A stretch of 64,000 bases of DNA from Chitinophaga parva (GCF_003071345.1 NZ_QCYK01000001.1:682001-746000); one strand, 5' to 3'; counted from the first letter of the stretch, positions 25,417 through 33,824 are shown. A program made the numbers and translations. The notes: generated by a model not told the origin, from the sequence alone.

Positions 25417-25424
25417 CAAATATA
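25417..25424 (-). promoter_or_regulatory. -7 box of pheS, predicted near-leaderless
   Basis: TATATTTG on the minus strand is a full TAnnTTTG match, 6 bases before the ATG. The expected -33 position lies inside the left arm of the heptad repeat. Confidence 0.6.
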
Positions 25425-25430
25425 AGAAAA

Positions 25431-25585
25431 GGTTAATAGTTAAAGGGGAATGGTTAAACGGGCGCAGAGGCAGGGGCGAAGGAAAAAGGCTGCGGCAGAC
25501 ACCAGGTCTGCCGCAGCCTTTTTATAACGATTAACCGATAAAAAATTATACGATCAACTATTTACGAATAACAAGTCACTATTTA
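25431..25585. repeat. Heptad inverted-repeat element, GGTTAA family, copy 1, around a terminator
   Basis: Left arm (25431-25458): GGTTAAT, AGTTAAA, GGGGAAT, GGTTAAA. Right arm (25530-25585), opposite sense: ATTAACC, GATAAAA, AATTATA, CGATCAA, CTATTTA, CGAATAA, CAAGTCA, CTATTTA; the two CTATTTA are exactly three units apart. The spacer holds the strong terminator at 25483-25523. The last unit contains the stop codon (CTA on the plus strand) of the C1 peptidase gene. Confidence 0.7.
25483..25523. terminator. Strong bidirectional terminator between pheS and the C1 peptidase
   Basis: An 18-base perfect stem (AAAAAGGCTGCGGCAGAC and its complement) with a 5-base loop; A and T runs on the two sides allow function in both directions. 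It should end the peptidase transcript. Confidence 0.92.
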
Positions 25586-26721
25586 ATACCCAGTTTCTTC
25601 GCAATTTCCGCGGGGATGGCTTTTTTGTTCACCATGATGGCGGTGGTTTTCAGCTGGAAGTAAGGCTCAGAAGCGTAGAAGTAGCCTTTGTCAAAGTTGG
25701 GTGTGCCCCAGGAGTTCTTCACGCGGAAGTACTTGTTGCCGTTCTGGTCTTTTACCAGGCCTACAATGTGCATGCCGTGGTCGTCCTGTGTTTCATAGTT
25801 GTCAAAGGCCAGCTGGCGCAGGTCCTGGGTGATGGTCTTTTCTTTAACGGGGTCGGTGAAGATGGATTTTCTTTCATCCGGGGTCATGTCAGACCAGTCG
25901 GTTTCCGGTACCAGGGCCAGGCCTTCGTTGAAGTTGAAGGTCTTCTCGCTCACGTCTGCTGCCCAGGCAATGGTATAGCCAGTGTTGATGGCATTTTCCG
26001 CAATGCTGGTAAAGTCGGCCAGGGGCACGTTATACACGCGTTCCCAGTTCCAGTTGTCCGGTACTTCCAGCACAAACTGCTGGTAGAACGGATGGTGGTT
26101 GAAGGAGGAGATCACTACGTAGTCATCCGCACGCAGGCCCAGTTCTTTGGCAAAAGACTGGGGCGTATAGGTTTTACCATTGTATTCAAAAGAAGTGGGA
26201 GGGGTGCCCATGTAAGCATCCAGGACACCGGAGAAGGCTTTCTGCCAGACAGGATTAATGCTGTTCTTTTCGCCCAGGCCTTTCACGTAGCTTTCCAGCG
26301 CGCCTTCCATTTCGGCGTGGTTGTACATTTTTACTTTGTTGCCATCGTATGCGCTTTGCGGCATCAGGCCGTATTCACGCAGGCAGAGCAGGTCATCGGG
26401 AAAACCGCCGCCTTCACCAAAATTAGCTTTGCCATGCATCCGCACATAGTTGACGGCTTTCAGCGGGTACATCTGGTGTACCACAAACATTTCACTCAGG
26501 TTCAGGCCCTTGCCTTTGCCATTGCGCAGCGCTTCACTTTCAAAGAAAGACAGGCCGGAAAAAGACCAGCAGGTGCCGGTCATGCCCTGGTTCTGTACGT
26601 CGCCGGCATCCAGGTTCTTGATGGTGGTAAATTGGTAGTGGCTACCGTCTTTGTTGGTTGCAACCTGTGCAAACGCGCTGCTGCAGCTTAACAGCGCCAC
26701 GCCTAAGATCCATTTTTTCAT
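25579..26721 (-). CDS. Secreted C1-family (bleomycin hydrolase/PepC-like) cysteine peptidase
   Basis: A 380-residue papain-fold peptidase with a signal peptide (KKWILGVALLSCSSAFAQ). The active Cys51 is in QGMTGTCWSFSGL, the catalytic His in DDHGMHIVGL and the Asn in RVKNSWGT. The order and long insert resemble the bleomycin hydrolase branch, but the signal peptide places it outside the cytoplasm. Start at 26721 is set by the signal peptide and the promoter behind it. Its stop codon lies in the last unit of a heptad repeat. Confidence 0.88.
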   Translation of the reverse strand: MKKWILGVALLSCSSAFAQVATNKDGSHYQFTTIKNLDAGDVQNQGMTGTCWSFSGLSFFESEALRNGKGKGLNLSEMFVVHQMYPLKAVNYVRMHGKANFGEGGGFPDDLLCLREYGLMPQSAYDGNKVKMYNHAEMEGALESYVKGLGEKNSINPVWQKAFSGVLDAYMGTPPTSFEYNGKTYTPQSFAKELGLRADDYVVISSFNHHPFYQQFVLEVPDNWNWERVYNVPLADFTSIAENAINTGYTIAWAADVSEKTFNFNEGLALVPETDWSDMTPDERKSIFTDPVKEKTITQDLRQLAFDNYETQDDHGMHIVGLVKDQNGNKYFRVKNSWGTPNFDKGYFYASEPYFQLKTTAIMVNKKAIPAEIAKKLGIK

Positions 26722-26757
26722 TTGCAGGAATTGTGGTGGTTTTTGTTGTGAATCCTT

Positions 26758-26788
26758 CAAATGTAATGGTTTGGAAGTGGAAACCAAA
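26758..26788 (-). promoter_or_regulatory. Promoter of the C1 peptidase
   Basis: On the minus strand TTTG (26785-26788) and TACATTTG (26758-26765) are 19 bases apart, both full matches. Predicted leader about 30 bases. Confidence 0.75.
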
Positions 26789-26831
26789 CGCCGCTTTGTA
26801 TAAGCGGCGCTGGTGCGCTATGTGCGGTTGG

Positions 26832-27704
26832 CTACAAACCCGCTTCCGTGGCGGCCTGGCGGGCAAACCCCACCCAGTCTTCCTGGACGTTTGCATTGGC
26901 CATGGCTATCATCCGGTTATGCACAATATTGGCAAAAGGCATGGCCACGCTGCTATGGGCCGCTACTTCATTGACCAGGCGCATATCCTTTTGCAGGATC
27001 TTCGGCGCCCCGCCTACCGGCAGGTAGTTATGATCTGCAATCAGGCGCCCGTAGTTCTTGTAAATGGGTACGGGAAACAGCGTGCTGGTAAAAAATTCAT
27101 GCATATCGTGGCGGGACACCCCGTTCTTTTCGCCCAGGGTATACGCTTCCGCCAGGGTTTCGATCATCGCGGCGATGATGAAGTTGCCGCTTAGTTTTAC
27201 GAGGTTGGCCGCACCGGGCTTTTCGCCAAAATCATAAATGCCCTGGCCAATGGCTTCCAGCACGGGCCTGGCTTTTTCCTTGGCGGCAGCGCTGCCGGCA
27301 TTGGCTATCCACAGCTTTGCCAGCGCGGCAACATCCGGTTTTCCAAACACGGGTGCTGCTACGTATTGCTGATCGCGGGCGGCATGTTGCGCAGCCAGTG
27401 CATCGGAAAAAGCAGGAGAGATCGTGCTCAGGGAAATGTGCAGGGCATCCCTGCGCAGGTGGGCCAGCATACCGTTTTCCCCGCCGGTAAGTTGCGCCAG
27501 CACGGCGTCATCCGTGATCATGGTGAGCACAATGTCTGCGTTGCTGCAAAGCTCCGCCACGCTCCCCGCCACGCGGGCGCCTGCCTGTTGCAGGTCTTTT
27601 GTTTTATCTGGTGTGCGGTTATATACCGTAAGTTCAAAACCCGCCTTGAGAATATTGGCTGCAATGGCTTGCCCCATGGCGCCCAGCCCGATGAATCCGA
27701 TCAT
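26832..27704 (-). CDS. NAD(P)-dependent beta-hydroxyacid dehydrogenase, GLYR1-like
   Basis: A 290-residue member of the 3-hydroxyisobutyrate dehydrogenase family. It starts with MIGFIGLGAMGQAIAANILK (Rossmann motif), has the substrate-site segment near residue 120 (APVFGKPDVA) and the catalytic Lys in GAANLVKLSGNF near 170. Close relatives reduce succinic semialdehyde or glyoxylate, or act as tartronate-semialdehyde reductases; the substrate here is not known. Confidence 0.88.
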   Translation of the reverse strand: MIGFIGLGAMGQAIAANILKAGFELTVYNRTPDKTKDLQQAGARVAGSVAELCSNADIVLTMITDDAVLAQLTGGENGMLAHLRRDALHISLSTISPAFSDALAAQHAARDQQYVAAPVFGKPDVAALAKLWIANAGSAAAKEKARPVLEAIGQGIYDFGEKPGAANLVKLSGNFIIAAMIETLAEAYTLGEKNGVSRHDMHEFFTSTLFPVPIYKNYGRLIADHNYLPVGGAPKILQKDMRLVNEVAAHSSVAMPFANIVHNRMIAMANANVQEDWVGFARQAATEAGL

Positions 27705-27714
27705 AAAAGTAGTA

Positions 27715-27842
27715 TTAAGTCTTAGGTACCTGGCCTAAGATGGTTGCAAATATTTATTCGAATATAAAGTAATGATGGAGAAATGTGCGGGGGTAAGCAG
27801 GAACAAGGCAAAGGCTGGTACCTAAGACCTAAGACTTAAGAC
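27715..27842. repeat. Heptad inverted-repeat element, CTTAGG/CCAGG family, copy 2
   Basis: Left arm (27715-27740): TTAAGTC, TTAGGTA, CCTGGCC, TAAGA. Right arm (27818-27842), opposite sense: GTACCTA, AGACCTA, AGACTTA, AGAC. The 77-base spacer is AT-rich and unrelated to that of copy 1 near 4.2 kb. It lies between the first TetR gene's terminator and the start of the dehydrogenase gene. Confidence 0.75.
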
Positions 27843-27848
27843 ATTTTA

Positions 27849-27882
27849 AAAAACAAAAAGCCGGGGCATGAGTGCTCCGGCT
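27849..27882 (-). terminator. Terminator of the TetR gene pair
   Basis: AGCCGGGGCA and TGCTCCGGCT form a 10-base stem (one G-T pair) with loop TGAG; on the minus strand a T run with one G follows. Confidence 0.82.
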
Positions 27883-27963
27883 ATTACCTAAACCTACAAC
27901 TGTTACACTGTTAGTAACAAAACTTTATAATGCGTACACATTAAATCTTATCAGGTGTGCAGT

Positions 27964-28584
27964 TTAGTGCACGGGAACGGCTACCATCGCATCGCGGTAG
28001 TTGCCGGCTACTTCCATGCCTTTGAGGGTGGCTACGCCCTGGATGTAATGCCAGGTAAGCTCTGCCAGTACCTCGTGGTGGTTGTAGTGGGTGGCGGGAT
28101 ATTGCTCCGGCGAGAACACGGACTCCAGCTGCAACTGGCGCATGCGGGCAATAACGTCCAGGTTCATATTGTTATGGAACAGGCCTTCTGCAATGCCACG
28201 ATCCAGGTTTTTGCGGATGGTGGGCAAGGCGGTCTGTTGTTTAAAGGCATCTACCTTGGCCCAGGCATCGGGGTGGTATTTGCGCAGTTCGTAAAACATC
28301 ACCGGGTTAATGGCCTGTGCAAACTGTTCACTGTACTGCAGGCTTTCCAGCAACTCCGCAATGGCGTTGTCGCTTTCAGCGCACTGGTTGATCTGGGAGC
28401 CGCGCTGGGACAGCATGAAGTCGATGGACTCATTGATCAATGCATCCTTGTCTGTAAAATGTTCGTACACCGTTTTCTTGGAAATACCACATTCACGGGA
28501 GATATCGAACATGGTTACGCTTTTCATGCCATAGGTCCGGAACAGGCGCAGCGCAGTGTCTAAGATTCTTTCACGCACGTTCAT
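27964..28584 (-). CDS. TetR/AcrR-family regulator, second of a pair
   Basis: A 206-residue regulator. The N-terminal TetR helix-turn-helix is RILDTALRLFRTYGMKSVTM ... ISRECGISKKTVYEHFTDK (residues 5-50); the C-terminal ligand domain has no assignable ligand. It follows the other TetR gene by 2 bases, so both come from one promoter. No transporter or enzyme gene follows before the terminator, so the targets are elsewhere. Confidence 0.9.
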   Translation of the reverse strand: MNVRERILDTALRLFRTYGMKSVTMFDISRECGISKKTVYEHFTDKDALINESIDFMLSQRGSQINQCAESDNAIAELLESLQYSEQFAQAINPVMFYELRKYHPDAWAKVDAFKQQTALPTIRKNLDRGIAEGLFHNNMNLDVIARMRQLQLESVFSPEQYPATHYNHHEVLAELTWHYIQGVATLKGMEVAGNYRDAMVAVPVH

Positions 28585-28587
28585 TCT

Positions 28588-29205
28588 TTAGTCTTTGTAT
28601 TTGAGTCCGTTGATAAATATCTGGGCAATGGCGCGCTGCTTGGCCACGATCTTGGCGAAGAAATCTTCATTGGGGATCTCTATTACCGGCAGGCCGTCTG
28701 AAGCTACGTAACGTACGCCTTCCAATACGTCCTGGTAAAGGCTGGCGATCTCGGTAGCGGGGCGTTTCAGGTGAAATTCGCCCTGGTCATTGCCAAATTC
28801 AAAAATGCGGGTGAAAAGTTTGTGTTCCCGGTCGCGGAACGCACGAAACTGTTGCGGTGTGATCATCTTCTTTTCCTGGATCAGTTTAAAGATCTCCAGG
28901 CGGAAGAACTTACAGCCAAATTCGTATTTAATGGCAATGAAGTCCAGGAGGGTATCTGTCGCCTTTTTCATTTCTACCAGGCGCTCCTCCATGGTCTGGA
29001 AAAGATGTTCACTGATCTTTTCCAACACAGCCAGGTGCAGGCCTTGCTTGTCCGGGAAGTAATAGTACAAAGAGGCTTTTGAGCACCGGAGGTCTTCGGC
29101 AATTTCGTTCATCGTCGTCTTCCCCGCACCAAAGTGAATGAAGCGCTTCAGCGCCGCATCCAGTATCCTGTCCTTCGTCTCATCCCGGTTGTCCGTGGTG
29201 ATCAT
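28588..29205 (-). CDS. TetR/AcrR-family regulator, first of a pair
   Basis: A 205-residue regulator with the helix-turn-helix RILDAALKRFIHFGAGKTTM ... IAEDLRCSKASLYYYFPDK (residues 13-60) and a longer helical ligand domain. The palindrome at 29221-29241 lies 15 bases before its start and overlaps the -7 box, which points to autorepression by this protein or its partner. Confidence 0.9.
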   Translation of the reverse strand: MITTDNRDETKDRILDAALKRFIHFGAGKTTMNEIAEDLRCSKASLYYYFPDKQGLHLAVLEKISEHLFQTMEERLVEMKKATDTLLDFIAIKYEFGCKFFRLEIFKLIQEKKMITPQQFRAFRDREHKLFTRIFEFGNDQGEFHLKRPATEIASLYQDVLEGVRYVASDGLPVIEIPNEDFFAKIVAKQRAIAQIFINGLKYKD

Positions 29206-29220
29206 AATGCTTGTTTGACT

Positions 29221-29244
29221 TTTTGACTTACAAAGTCAAAAGTA
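29221..29244 (-). promoter_or_regulatory. Palindromic operator overlapping the -7 box of the TetR pair
   Basis: Perfect 9-base arms TTTTGACTT and AAGTCAAAA with the centre ACA (29221-29241). The minus-strand -7 box TACTTTTG (29237-29244) shares 5 bases with one arm. A third half-site TTTGACT lies at 29214-29220. Operator function is inferred from the position and TetR-like size. Confidence 0.72.
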
Positions 29245-29383
29245 TAACGTTTTCGCAGAATAGTAAATTAAGTTGACCAGTTGTTTGGTTTTTGACAGTG
29301 GGCTGACAATGAGAAAACCCCCGGAAACCGGTGTTCCAGAGGAGAAAATTTCCAAGTGAGCAGGCCCCGGTGTAGAAAATGGA

Positions 29384-29414
29384 TTGCGTAATCGGGTTGC
29401 AACCGGTAATTTTG
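29384..29414 (+). promoter_or_regulatory. Promoter of the HAD-TerC pair
   Basis: TTG (29384-29386) and TAATTTTG (29407-29414) are 20 bases apart; the ATG at 29454 is 39 bases further. Confidence 0.62.
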
Positions 29415-29453
29415 CGGGGAATTTACCAACAACGCCACATTTACATTTTCATA

Positions 29454-30164
29454 ATGGAAGGAATCAAGCACATCTCTTTTGACCTCTGGTACACCCTCAT
29501 TCAATCTGACCATAGCTATAAACCCAAGCGGGACCAGCTTTTTAAAGACACTTTCCAGGTAGCACGCAGCCTGGAAGAGATCAATACCCAGTTTAAATAC
29601 TTTGATATTCTCATCAACGCCATCAACGAAAAAACAGGTGGCCAGGGTACCTTCCATGAGATCTATTACCACCTGCTGGCTGCGCTGGGCGTGGATATCC
29701 GCCAGGTGCATACGGAACAGCTGGACGCATATTACGCAGCTACGGAAAAGCTCTTTTTCCAGCACCGCCCCACCCTCATTGATCCTGAAACGCCGGCCCT
29801 CTTCCAGGACCTGCGCGATATGGGCTACACCATCAGCCTCCTGAGCAACACCGCCTATATTCCCGGTGCCACCCTGCGCCAGCTGATGCCGGAATGGGGC
29901 ATTGACGGCTACTTCGATTTCCAGCTGTACTCTGATGAAGAAGGCACCAGCAAACCCGCTGCCAAGTTCTACCAGCTCATGTTTGACCGGGTAAATAAAA
30001 TGTACCCTGTTACCAAGGAACAGATCCTGCACGTGGGTGATAATCCCATTGCAGACGTGAAGGGTGGCAGCAATTTTGGGGTCAAGACCCTGCTGCTGCC
30101 GCCGGACACTACGCTCTCTGCTTTACTGAGGCCCGTATTCCGCAAGGCAACGGCTGTTAAATAA
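29454..30164 (+). CDS. HAD-superfamily hydrolase
   Basis: A 236-residue HAD protein. Motif I is ISFDLWYTLI with only one clear Asp: the position two after the nucleophile is Trp rather than Asp (DLW), so the usual general acid is missing or supplied differently. Motif II is in ISLLSNTAY, motif III Lys in TSKPAAKFY, and motif IV is HVGDNPIADVKGG. It may be a dehalogenase-like HAD or a phosphatase with altered chemistry. The terC gene starts 5 bases downstream. Confidence 0.82.
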   Translation: MEGIKHISFDLWYTLIQSDHSYKPKRDQLFKDTFQVARSLEEINTQFKYFDILINAINEKTGGQGTFHEIYYHLLAALGVDIRQVHTEQLDAYYAATEKLFFQHRPTLIDPETPALFQDLRDMGYTISLLSNTAYIPGATLRQLMPEWGIDGYFDFQLYSDEEGTSKPAAKFYQLMFDRVNKMYPVTKEQILHVGDNPIADVKGGSNFGVKTLLLPPDTTLSALLRPVFRKATAVK

Positions 30165-30169
30165 ACTGC

Positions 30170-31039
30170 ATGCCCATGCCCATACAGGAACTGCTTCAAC
30201 AAATATTGGATAATCCTTTACCATCGCTGGCAGTGGTGGGCAACCTGGTGCTGATAGAAAGCCTGCTTTCGGTAGACAATGCCGCGGTGCTGGCTACCAT
30301 GGTGATGGACCTGCCGGTACCGGAGCGCAAGCGGGCCTTGCGTTACGGGATCATCGGGGCCTACGTGTTCCGCGGCCTGGCCCTGGTATTTGCTTCTTTC
30401 CTGATCAGCTTCTGGTGGCTGAAACCTTTGGGGGGCCTGTACTTGCTGTACCTGGCCGTTAAATGGGTGTGGGATAAGGTCCGCCACAGGAACGTCCACA
30501 AAGAAAAGGTAAATAAAAAACGGAACTGGCTGTACCGGGCCACGGTAGACACTTTGGGCACATTCTGGGCTACCGTGGTGCTGGTGGAGCTGATGGACAT
30601 CGCCTTTTCCATCGACAATGTTTTTGCTGCCGTGGCCTTTTCCAGGAACATTCTCCTCATTTTATTCGGGGTGTTCACCGGTATACTGGCCATGCGTTTT
30701 GTAGCGCAGGGTTTTGTGAAACTTATGGAACGGTACCCCTTCCTGGAAGCGTGCGCATTTACCGTGATCGGCATCCTGGGCATAAAACTGGGCCTTTCGC
30801 TCTACACGCATTTTGATCCCTGTGCCACTTTTTCCGTGTTCATGGATGGCAACGAGGCCTGCCTGGAAGCCAGTGGTGGCAAGCCTTCCGAAGGGCGGCA
30901 TGCTATGGTGTATGGCGATATCATGACCACCATTCTCACGCTCTGTATTTTCTTCATTCCTATTCTCAGTTCCATCCTGTTCAACTTCCCGCGGAAGCAT
31001 GCTACCAGCCCAGGAACACCATTCCCGCCCCGCAAATGA
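30170..31039 (+). CDS. TerC-family integral membrane protein
   Basis: A 289-residue protein with about seven to nine membrane segments and two TerC signatures: VLIESLLSVDNAAVLA (residues 27-42) and VELMDIAFSIDNVFAAVAF (about 140-160), with the paired acidic residues expected for metal binding. Relatives export manganese or give tellurium resistance. It is cotranscribed with the HAD gene. Its last 38 bases overlap the end of the convergent nickel permease gene. Confidence 0.88.
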   Translation: MPMPIQELLQQILDNPLPSLAVVGNLVLIESLLSVDNAAVLATMVMDLPVPERKRALRYGIIGAYVFRGLALVFASFLISFWWLKPLGGLYLLYLAVKWVWDKVRHRNVHKEKVNKKRNWLYRATVDTLGTFWATVVLVELMDIAFSIDNVFAAVAFSRNILLILFGVFTGILAMRFVAQGFVKLMERYPFLEACAFTVIGILGIKLGLSLYTHFDPCATFSVFMDGNEACLEASGGKPSEGRHAMVYGDIMTTILTLCIFFIPILSSILFNFPRKHATSPGTPFPPRK

Positions 31040-31700
31040 TGATGGTAACACCGCCCAGGAAGTGCATGTATTTTTCCAGGCGTTCTGTTTTCAGCATGGG
31101 AAACCCGAAGTAGCCCAGCAGTACCATGGTGACCATGGTAGCCAGCGTAAATAAAGTGAACACGCTCACCAGCAGGAACAAATTCCAGTAAGAGGCGCTG
31201 GCCGCGGGGTGGGCCATGAGGGGTATCAGCGGCTCACAGGGGCCAAAGGCAAAGATGATGAAAAGCAGGAAGGGCGTTACTTTGCGCCGGTCCTGCGGCA
31301 TCACATACTCCCCATGCCGGTGCTGGTATACGTATACCTCCTCTCCCATCACATCAAAATGTTTGTGGGCTGCATTGCGCGAAGCGCGCCATAAGCCCCA
31401 GGCCGCATAAGCAATGCCGAAGGCCAGCAGGGCCCATCCGGCAAAGCCCCCGCGCACCGCGTCCAGCCAGCCTATTTTGGTCATAGACCAGCCCAGCGTA
31501 ATGGCGCCTATGCCCAGGATGATGGAGCCGCTCACATGGCCAAGGCCACACAGGAGGGTCAGGAAAACCGTCTTCGTCACGGACCATTTCCGGGAGCGGG
31601 AAATGGCAATGAAAGGTACATAGTGGTCCGGGCCGGACATCGTGTGCAGGCAGGTATTGGCAATAGCCGTGATCATCAGGGCGCCCAGTCCGGTGTTCAT
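31002..31700 (-). CDS. UreH-type nickel permease of the urease operon
   Basis: A 232-residue membrane protein with about six segments. The first segment carries HTMSGPDHYVPF, resembling the His/Asp metal signature of UreH and NiCo transporters; a His-containing loop (HKHFDVMGEE and HRHGEY) follows segment three and FAFGPCEPLIP opens the second half. Its start overlaps the ureD stop by ATGA, so it is the last gene of the urease operon and most likely brings in nickel for the enzyme. Called from context and motif; the family also contains TauE/SafE-like exporters. Confidence 0.75.
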   Translation of the reverse strand: MNTGLGALMITAIANTCLHTMSGPDHYVPFIAISRSRKWSVTKTVFLTLLCGLGHVSGSIILGIGAITLGWSMTKIGWLDAVRGGFAGWALLAFGIAYAAWGLWRASRNAAHKHFDVMGEEVYVYQHRHGEYVMPQDRRKVTPFLLFIIFAFGPCEPLIPLMAHPAASASYWNLFLLVSVFTLFTLATMVTMVLLGYFGFPMLKTERLEKYMHFLGGVTIIICGAGMVFLGW

Positions 31701-32497
31701 TTCAATATATTTACGCCTTCCCGCATACCGGCCACCAGGGCGGCTGCACGGGCTATCATGGTTTGTAATTGTTCCCCGCCCTGGCCCAGGAAGCGTAGCA
31801 TCAGGCCGTGATGGGCAGTGCGGCTCACACCTGTGGCTATACGTTCTTCCATGGCGAACATTTCATGCAGGGCATCTGCCAGCGCATTCATATCCAGCTG
31901 TTCATCAAAGCAGAAAAGGCTGGCCTGGTGGGTATAGGTTTCCAGCTGGCCCATGCCGGGAAGTGACCAGCGCTGCGGTTCCAGCCAGGTGTTCTCCCGT
32001 AGTACCAGTTTGTTCTTCCAGCGCACTTCCGTGGTACTGTGAAAACGGGTAAAGGCAAACACTTCCCCATTGAGCTTACGCCCGCAGGTGATGATCTCAC
32101 TCCACAGCAGGTGCGCGTTTTCCTGTAAATGAATGTGTGTGTGACCTTCAAACACGGCCGCCGCCTGCGGAACGGTGGGATGGGGCAGGTAGTGCAAAGC
32201 CGCCCCACTGGCCACTTCCACGTCAATACGCTGGTGGGCGCCCTGCTGCATGGTAAAGAGACGCTGGTAAGACTGGGTTTGCAGCAGCAGGTGGGCACCG
32301 GCTTCCACCTCAATTTTCCAGTGGTACACATCCCCGTCCAGCATGCCCGGGGAGGCGCTCATGATCACCAGGGGCAGTTGCAGGGCGGCCCGGTCCTCGC
32401 GGATGTTTGCCACCTTGAATGGCCGGGTGCAATAGCTGTGGCGCAGGTAGGTGATACCGGCGCGCAGGGCGGCTGTTATATGCAGGGTGCAGGTCAT
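31697..32497 (-). CDS. ureD: Urease accessory protein UreD
   Basis: A 266-residue UreD with the family features near the N-terminus ([21 protein letters not shown] region, then [18 protein letters not shown]) and [13 protein letters not shown] in the middle. UreD binds apo-urease and, with UreF and UreG, guides nickel into the active site. The start at 32497 overlaps the ureG stop by ATGA; the longer frame is inside ureG. Confidence 0.92.
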   Translation of the reverse strand: MTCTLHITAALRAGITYLRHSYCTRPFKVANIREDRAALQLPLVIMSASPGMLDGDVYHWKIEVEAGAHLLLQTQSYQRLFTMQQGAHQRIDVEVASGAALHYLPHPTVPQAAAVFEGHTHIHLQENAHLLWSEIITCGRKLNGEVFAFTRFHSTTEVRWKNKLVLRENTWLEPQRWSLPGMGQLETYTHQASLFCFDEQLDMNALADALHEMFAMEERIATGVSRTAHHGLMLRFLGQGGEQLQTMIARAAALVAGMREGVNILK

Positions 32498-33123
32498 GCC
32501 TTTGCCTCCGCCACGTCTTCCAATAGCCCGTATTGGCGTATCCATTGGATCACCTCCGGCAGGCCGGTGCCTTTCATGAGGTCTGTGAAGAGGAAAGGCC
32601 GGTCGCCCCGCATTTTGCGGGCATCGCGGTCCATTACTTCCAGGCTGGCGCCCACGTAGGGGGCCAGGTCTATTTTGTTGATCACCAGCAGGTCACTGCG
32701 CGTAATGCCGGGGCCTCCTTTGCGGGGTATTTTATCGCCTTCCGCCACGTCAATTACAAAGATGGTAATGTCTGCCAGGTCGGGGCTGAAGGTGGCGGAG
32801 AGGTTATCGCCGCCGCTTTCAATGAATACAATTTCAATGTCGGGAAAGCGGGTGGTGATCTCTTCCACGGCTTCCAGGTTCATACTGGCATCTTCGCGGA
32901 TGGCGGTGTGCGGGCATCCGCCGGTTTCCACGCCAATGATGCGGTCCGGCGGCAGGGTACTGTTCTTCGTGAGGAACTCCGCATCTTCTTTTGTATAAAT
33001 ATCATTGGTGATCACACCCAGGCTGTACTGGCCGGCCATGCGGCGGGTAAGCCTTTCAATGAGGGCGGTTTTGCCGGAGCCCACGGGACCAGCTATGCCT
33101 ATTTTGATATATTTTCTTTCCAT
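32494..33123 (-). CDS. ureG: Urease accessory GTPase UreG
   Basis: A 209-residue SIMIBI-class GTPase with the P loop [12 protein letters not shown], the metal-binding Cys-Pro-His in [11 protein letters not shown], the Walker-like ESGGDNLSA and the guanine motif [10 protein letters not shown]. It hydrolyses GTP to drive nickel insertion into urease. Typical length. Confidence 0.96.
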   Translation of the reverse strand: MERKYIKIGIAGPVGSGKTALIERLTRRMAGQYSLGVITNDIYTKEDAEFLTKNSTLPPDRIIGVETGGCPHTAIREDASMNLEAVEEITTRFPDIEIVFIESGGDNLSATFSPDLADITIFVIDVAEGDKIPRKGGPGITRSDLLVINKIDLAPYVGASLEVMDRDARKMRGDRPFLFTDLMKGTGLPEVIQWIRQYGLLEDVAEAKA

Positions 33124-33139
33124 CTCTTTTCAATAATAT

Positions 33140-33823
33140 TTAAGACATGTACAGTCTTGAGTACAGCCTTTCGTGCTGCATGCTGCGGATATCAAAACCT
33201 GCGTTACAACGCCCCAGCAGTGCGGGTTCCGGCTGCAGGGTAGCGATGGTAAGTTCCCGGATAAGCGGTTGCAGGTGAAACAACAGCTGCTGCCCGTCCA
33301 GCTGGCCCAGCGGCACCAATTTAACACAGTTAGTGACCATGCCAGCGGCGGCATTGTAATAAAACGCGCTGATGGCATCTGATTTCGGTATACCTAACGT
33401 ATACGCATATACGCCAAATGCGATACAATAATGCCCGGCTGCTTCCTTTAGCCGGATGGCCTTTTCATAAGCTTCCGCAACCGGTGATGGCTGTAACTGG
33501 CGGAATATTTTAATGAGGCGCAACCCCAGTTTGTTGCTGGCTTCCCGCAATTCACGCGCCGTTTTCAGGGCGGTGCATTGCTCATCCAGCGGCAAGAGGG
33601 CGTCCAGGCCCTGCGAAGCGGCGTCAAAAGCCAGGCTCATAAAAGCGGCATCGTTGTAAGCCAGGTTTGCGGCCAGCATGTTCCTGATCCAGGCATCTGC
33701 ACTGGCGGTATTATGCACCAGTCCTTGCTGCACATAGGTTTCCAGCCCCGCGCTGTGTGAGAAGCCGCCCACCGGCAGGGCCGGGTCTGTGAGCTGTAAA
33801 AGTGACAGCAGGTAAGCTTGCAT
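33140..33823 (-). CDS. ureF: Urease accessory protein UreF
   Basis: A 227-residue all-helical UreF with LLQLTDPALPVGGFSHSAGLE at its N-terminus (residues 8-28). UreF acts as the GTPase-regulating partner of UreG in the activation complex. The start at 33823 is 1 base behind ureE; the longer frame lies in ureE. Confidence 0.95.
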   Translation of the reverse strand: MQAYLLSLLQLTDPALPVGGFSHSAGLETYVQQGLVHNTASADAWIRNMLAANLAYNDAAFMSLAFDAASQGLDALLPLDEQCTALKTARELREASNKLGLRLIKIFRQLQPSPVAEAYEKAIRLKEAAGHYCIAFGVYAYTLGIPKSDAISAFYYNAAAGMVTNCVKLVPLGQLDGQQLLFHLQPLIRELTIATLQPEPALLGRCNAGFDIRSMQHERLYSRLYMS

Positions 33824-33824
33824 A

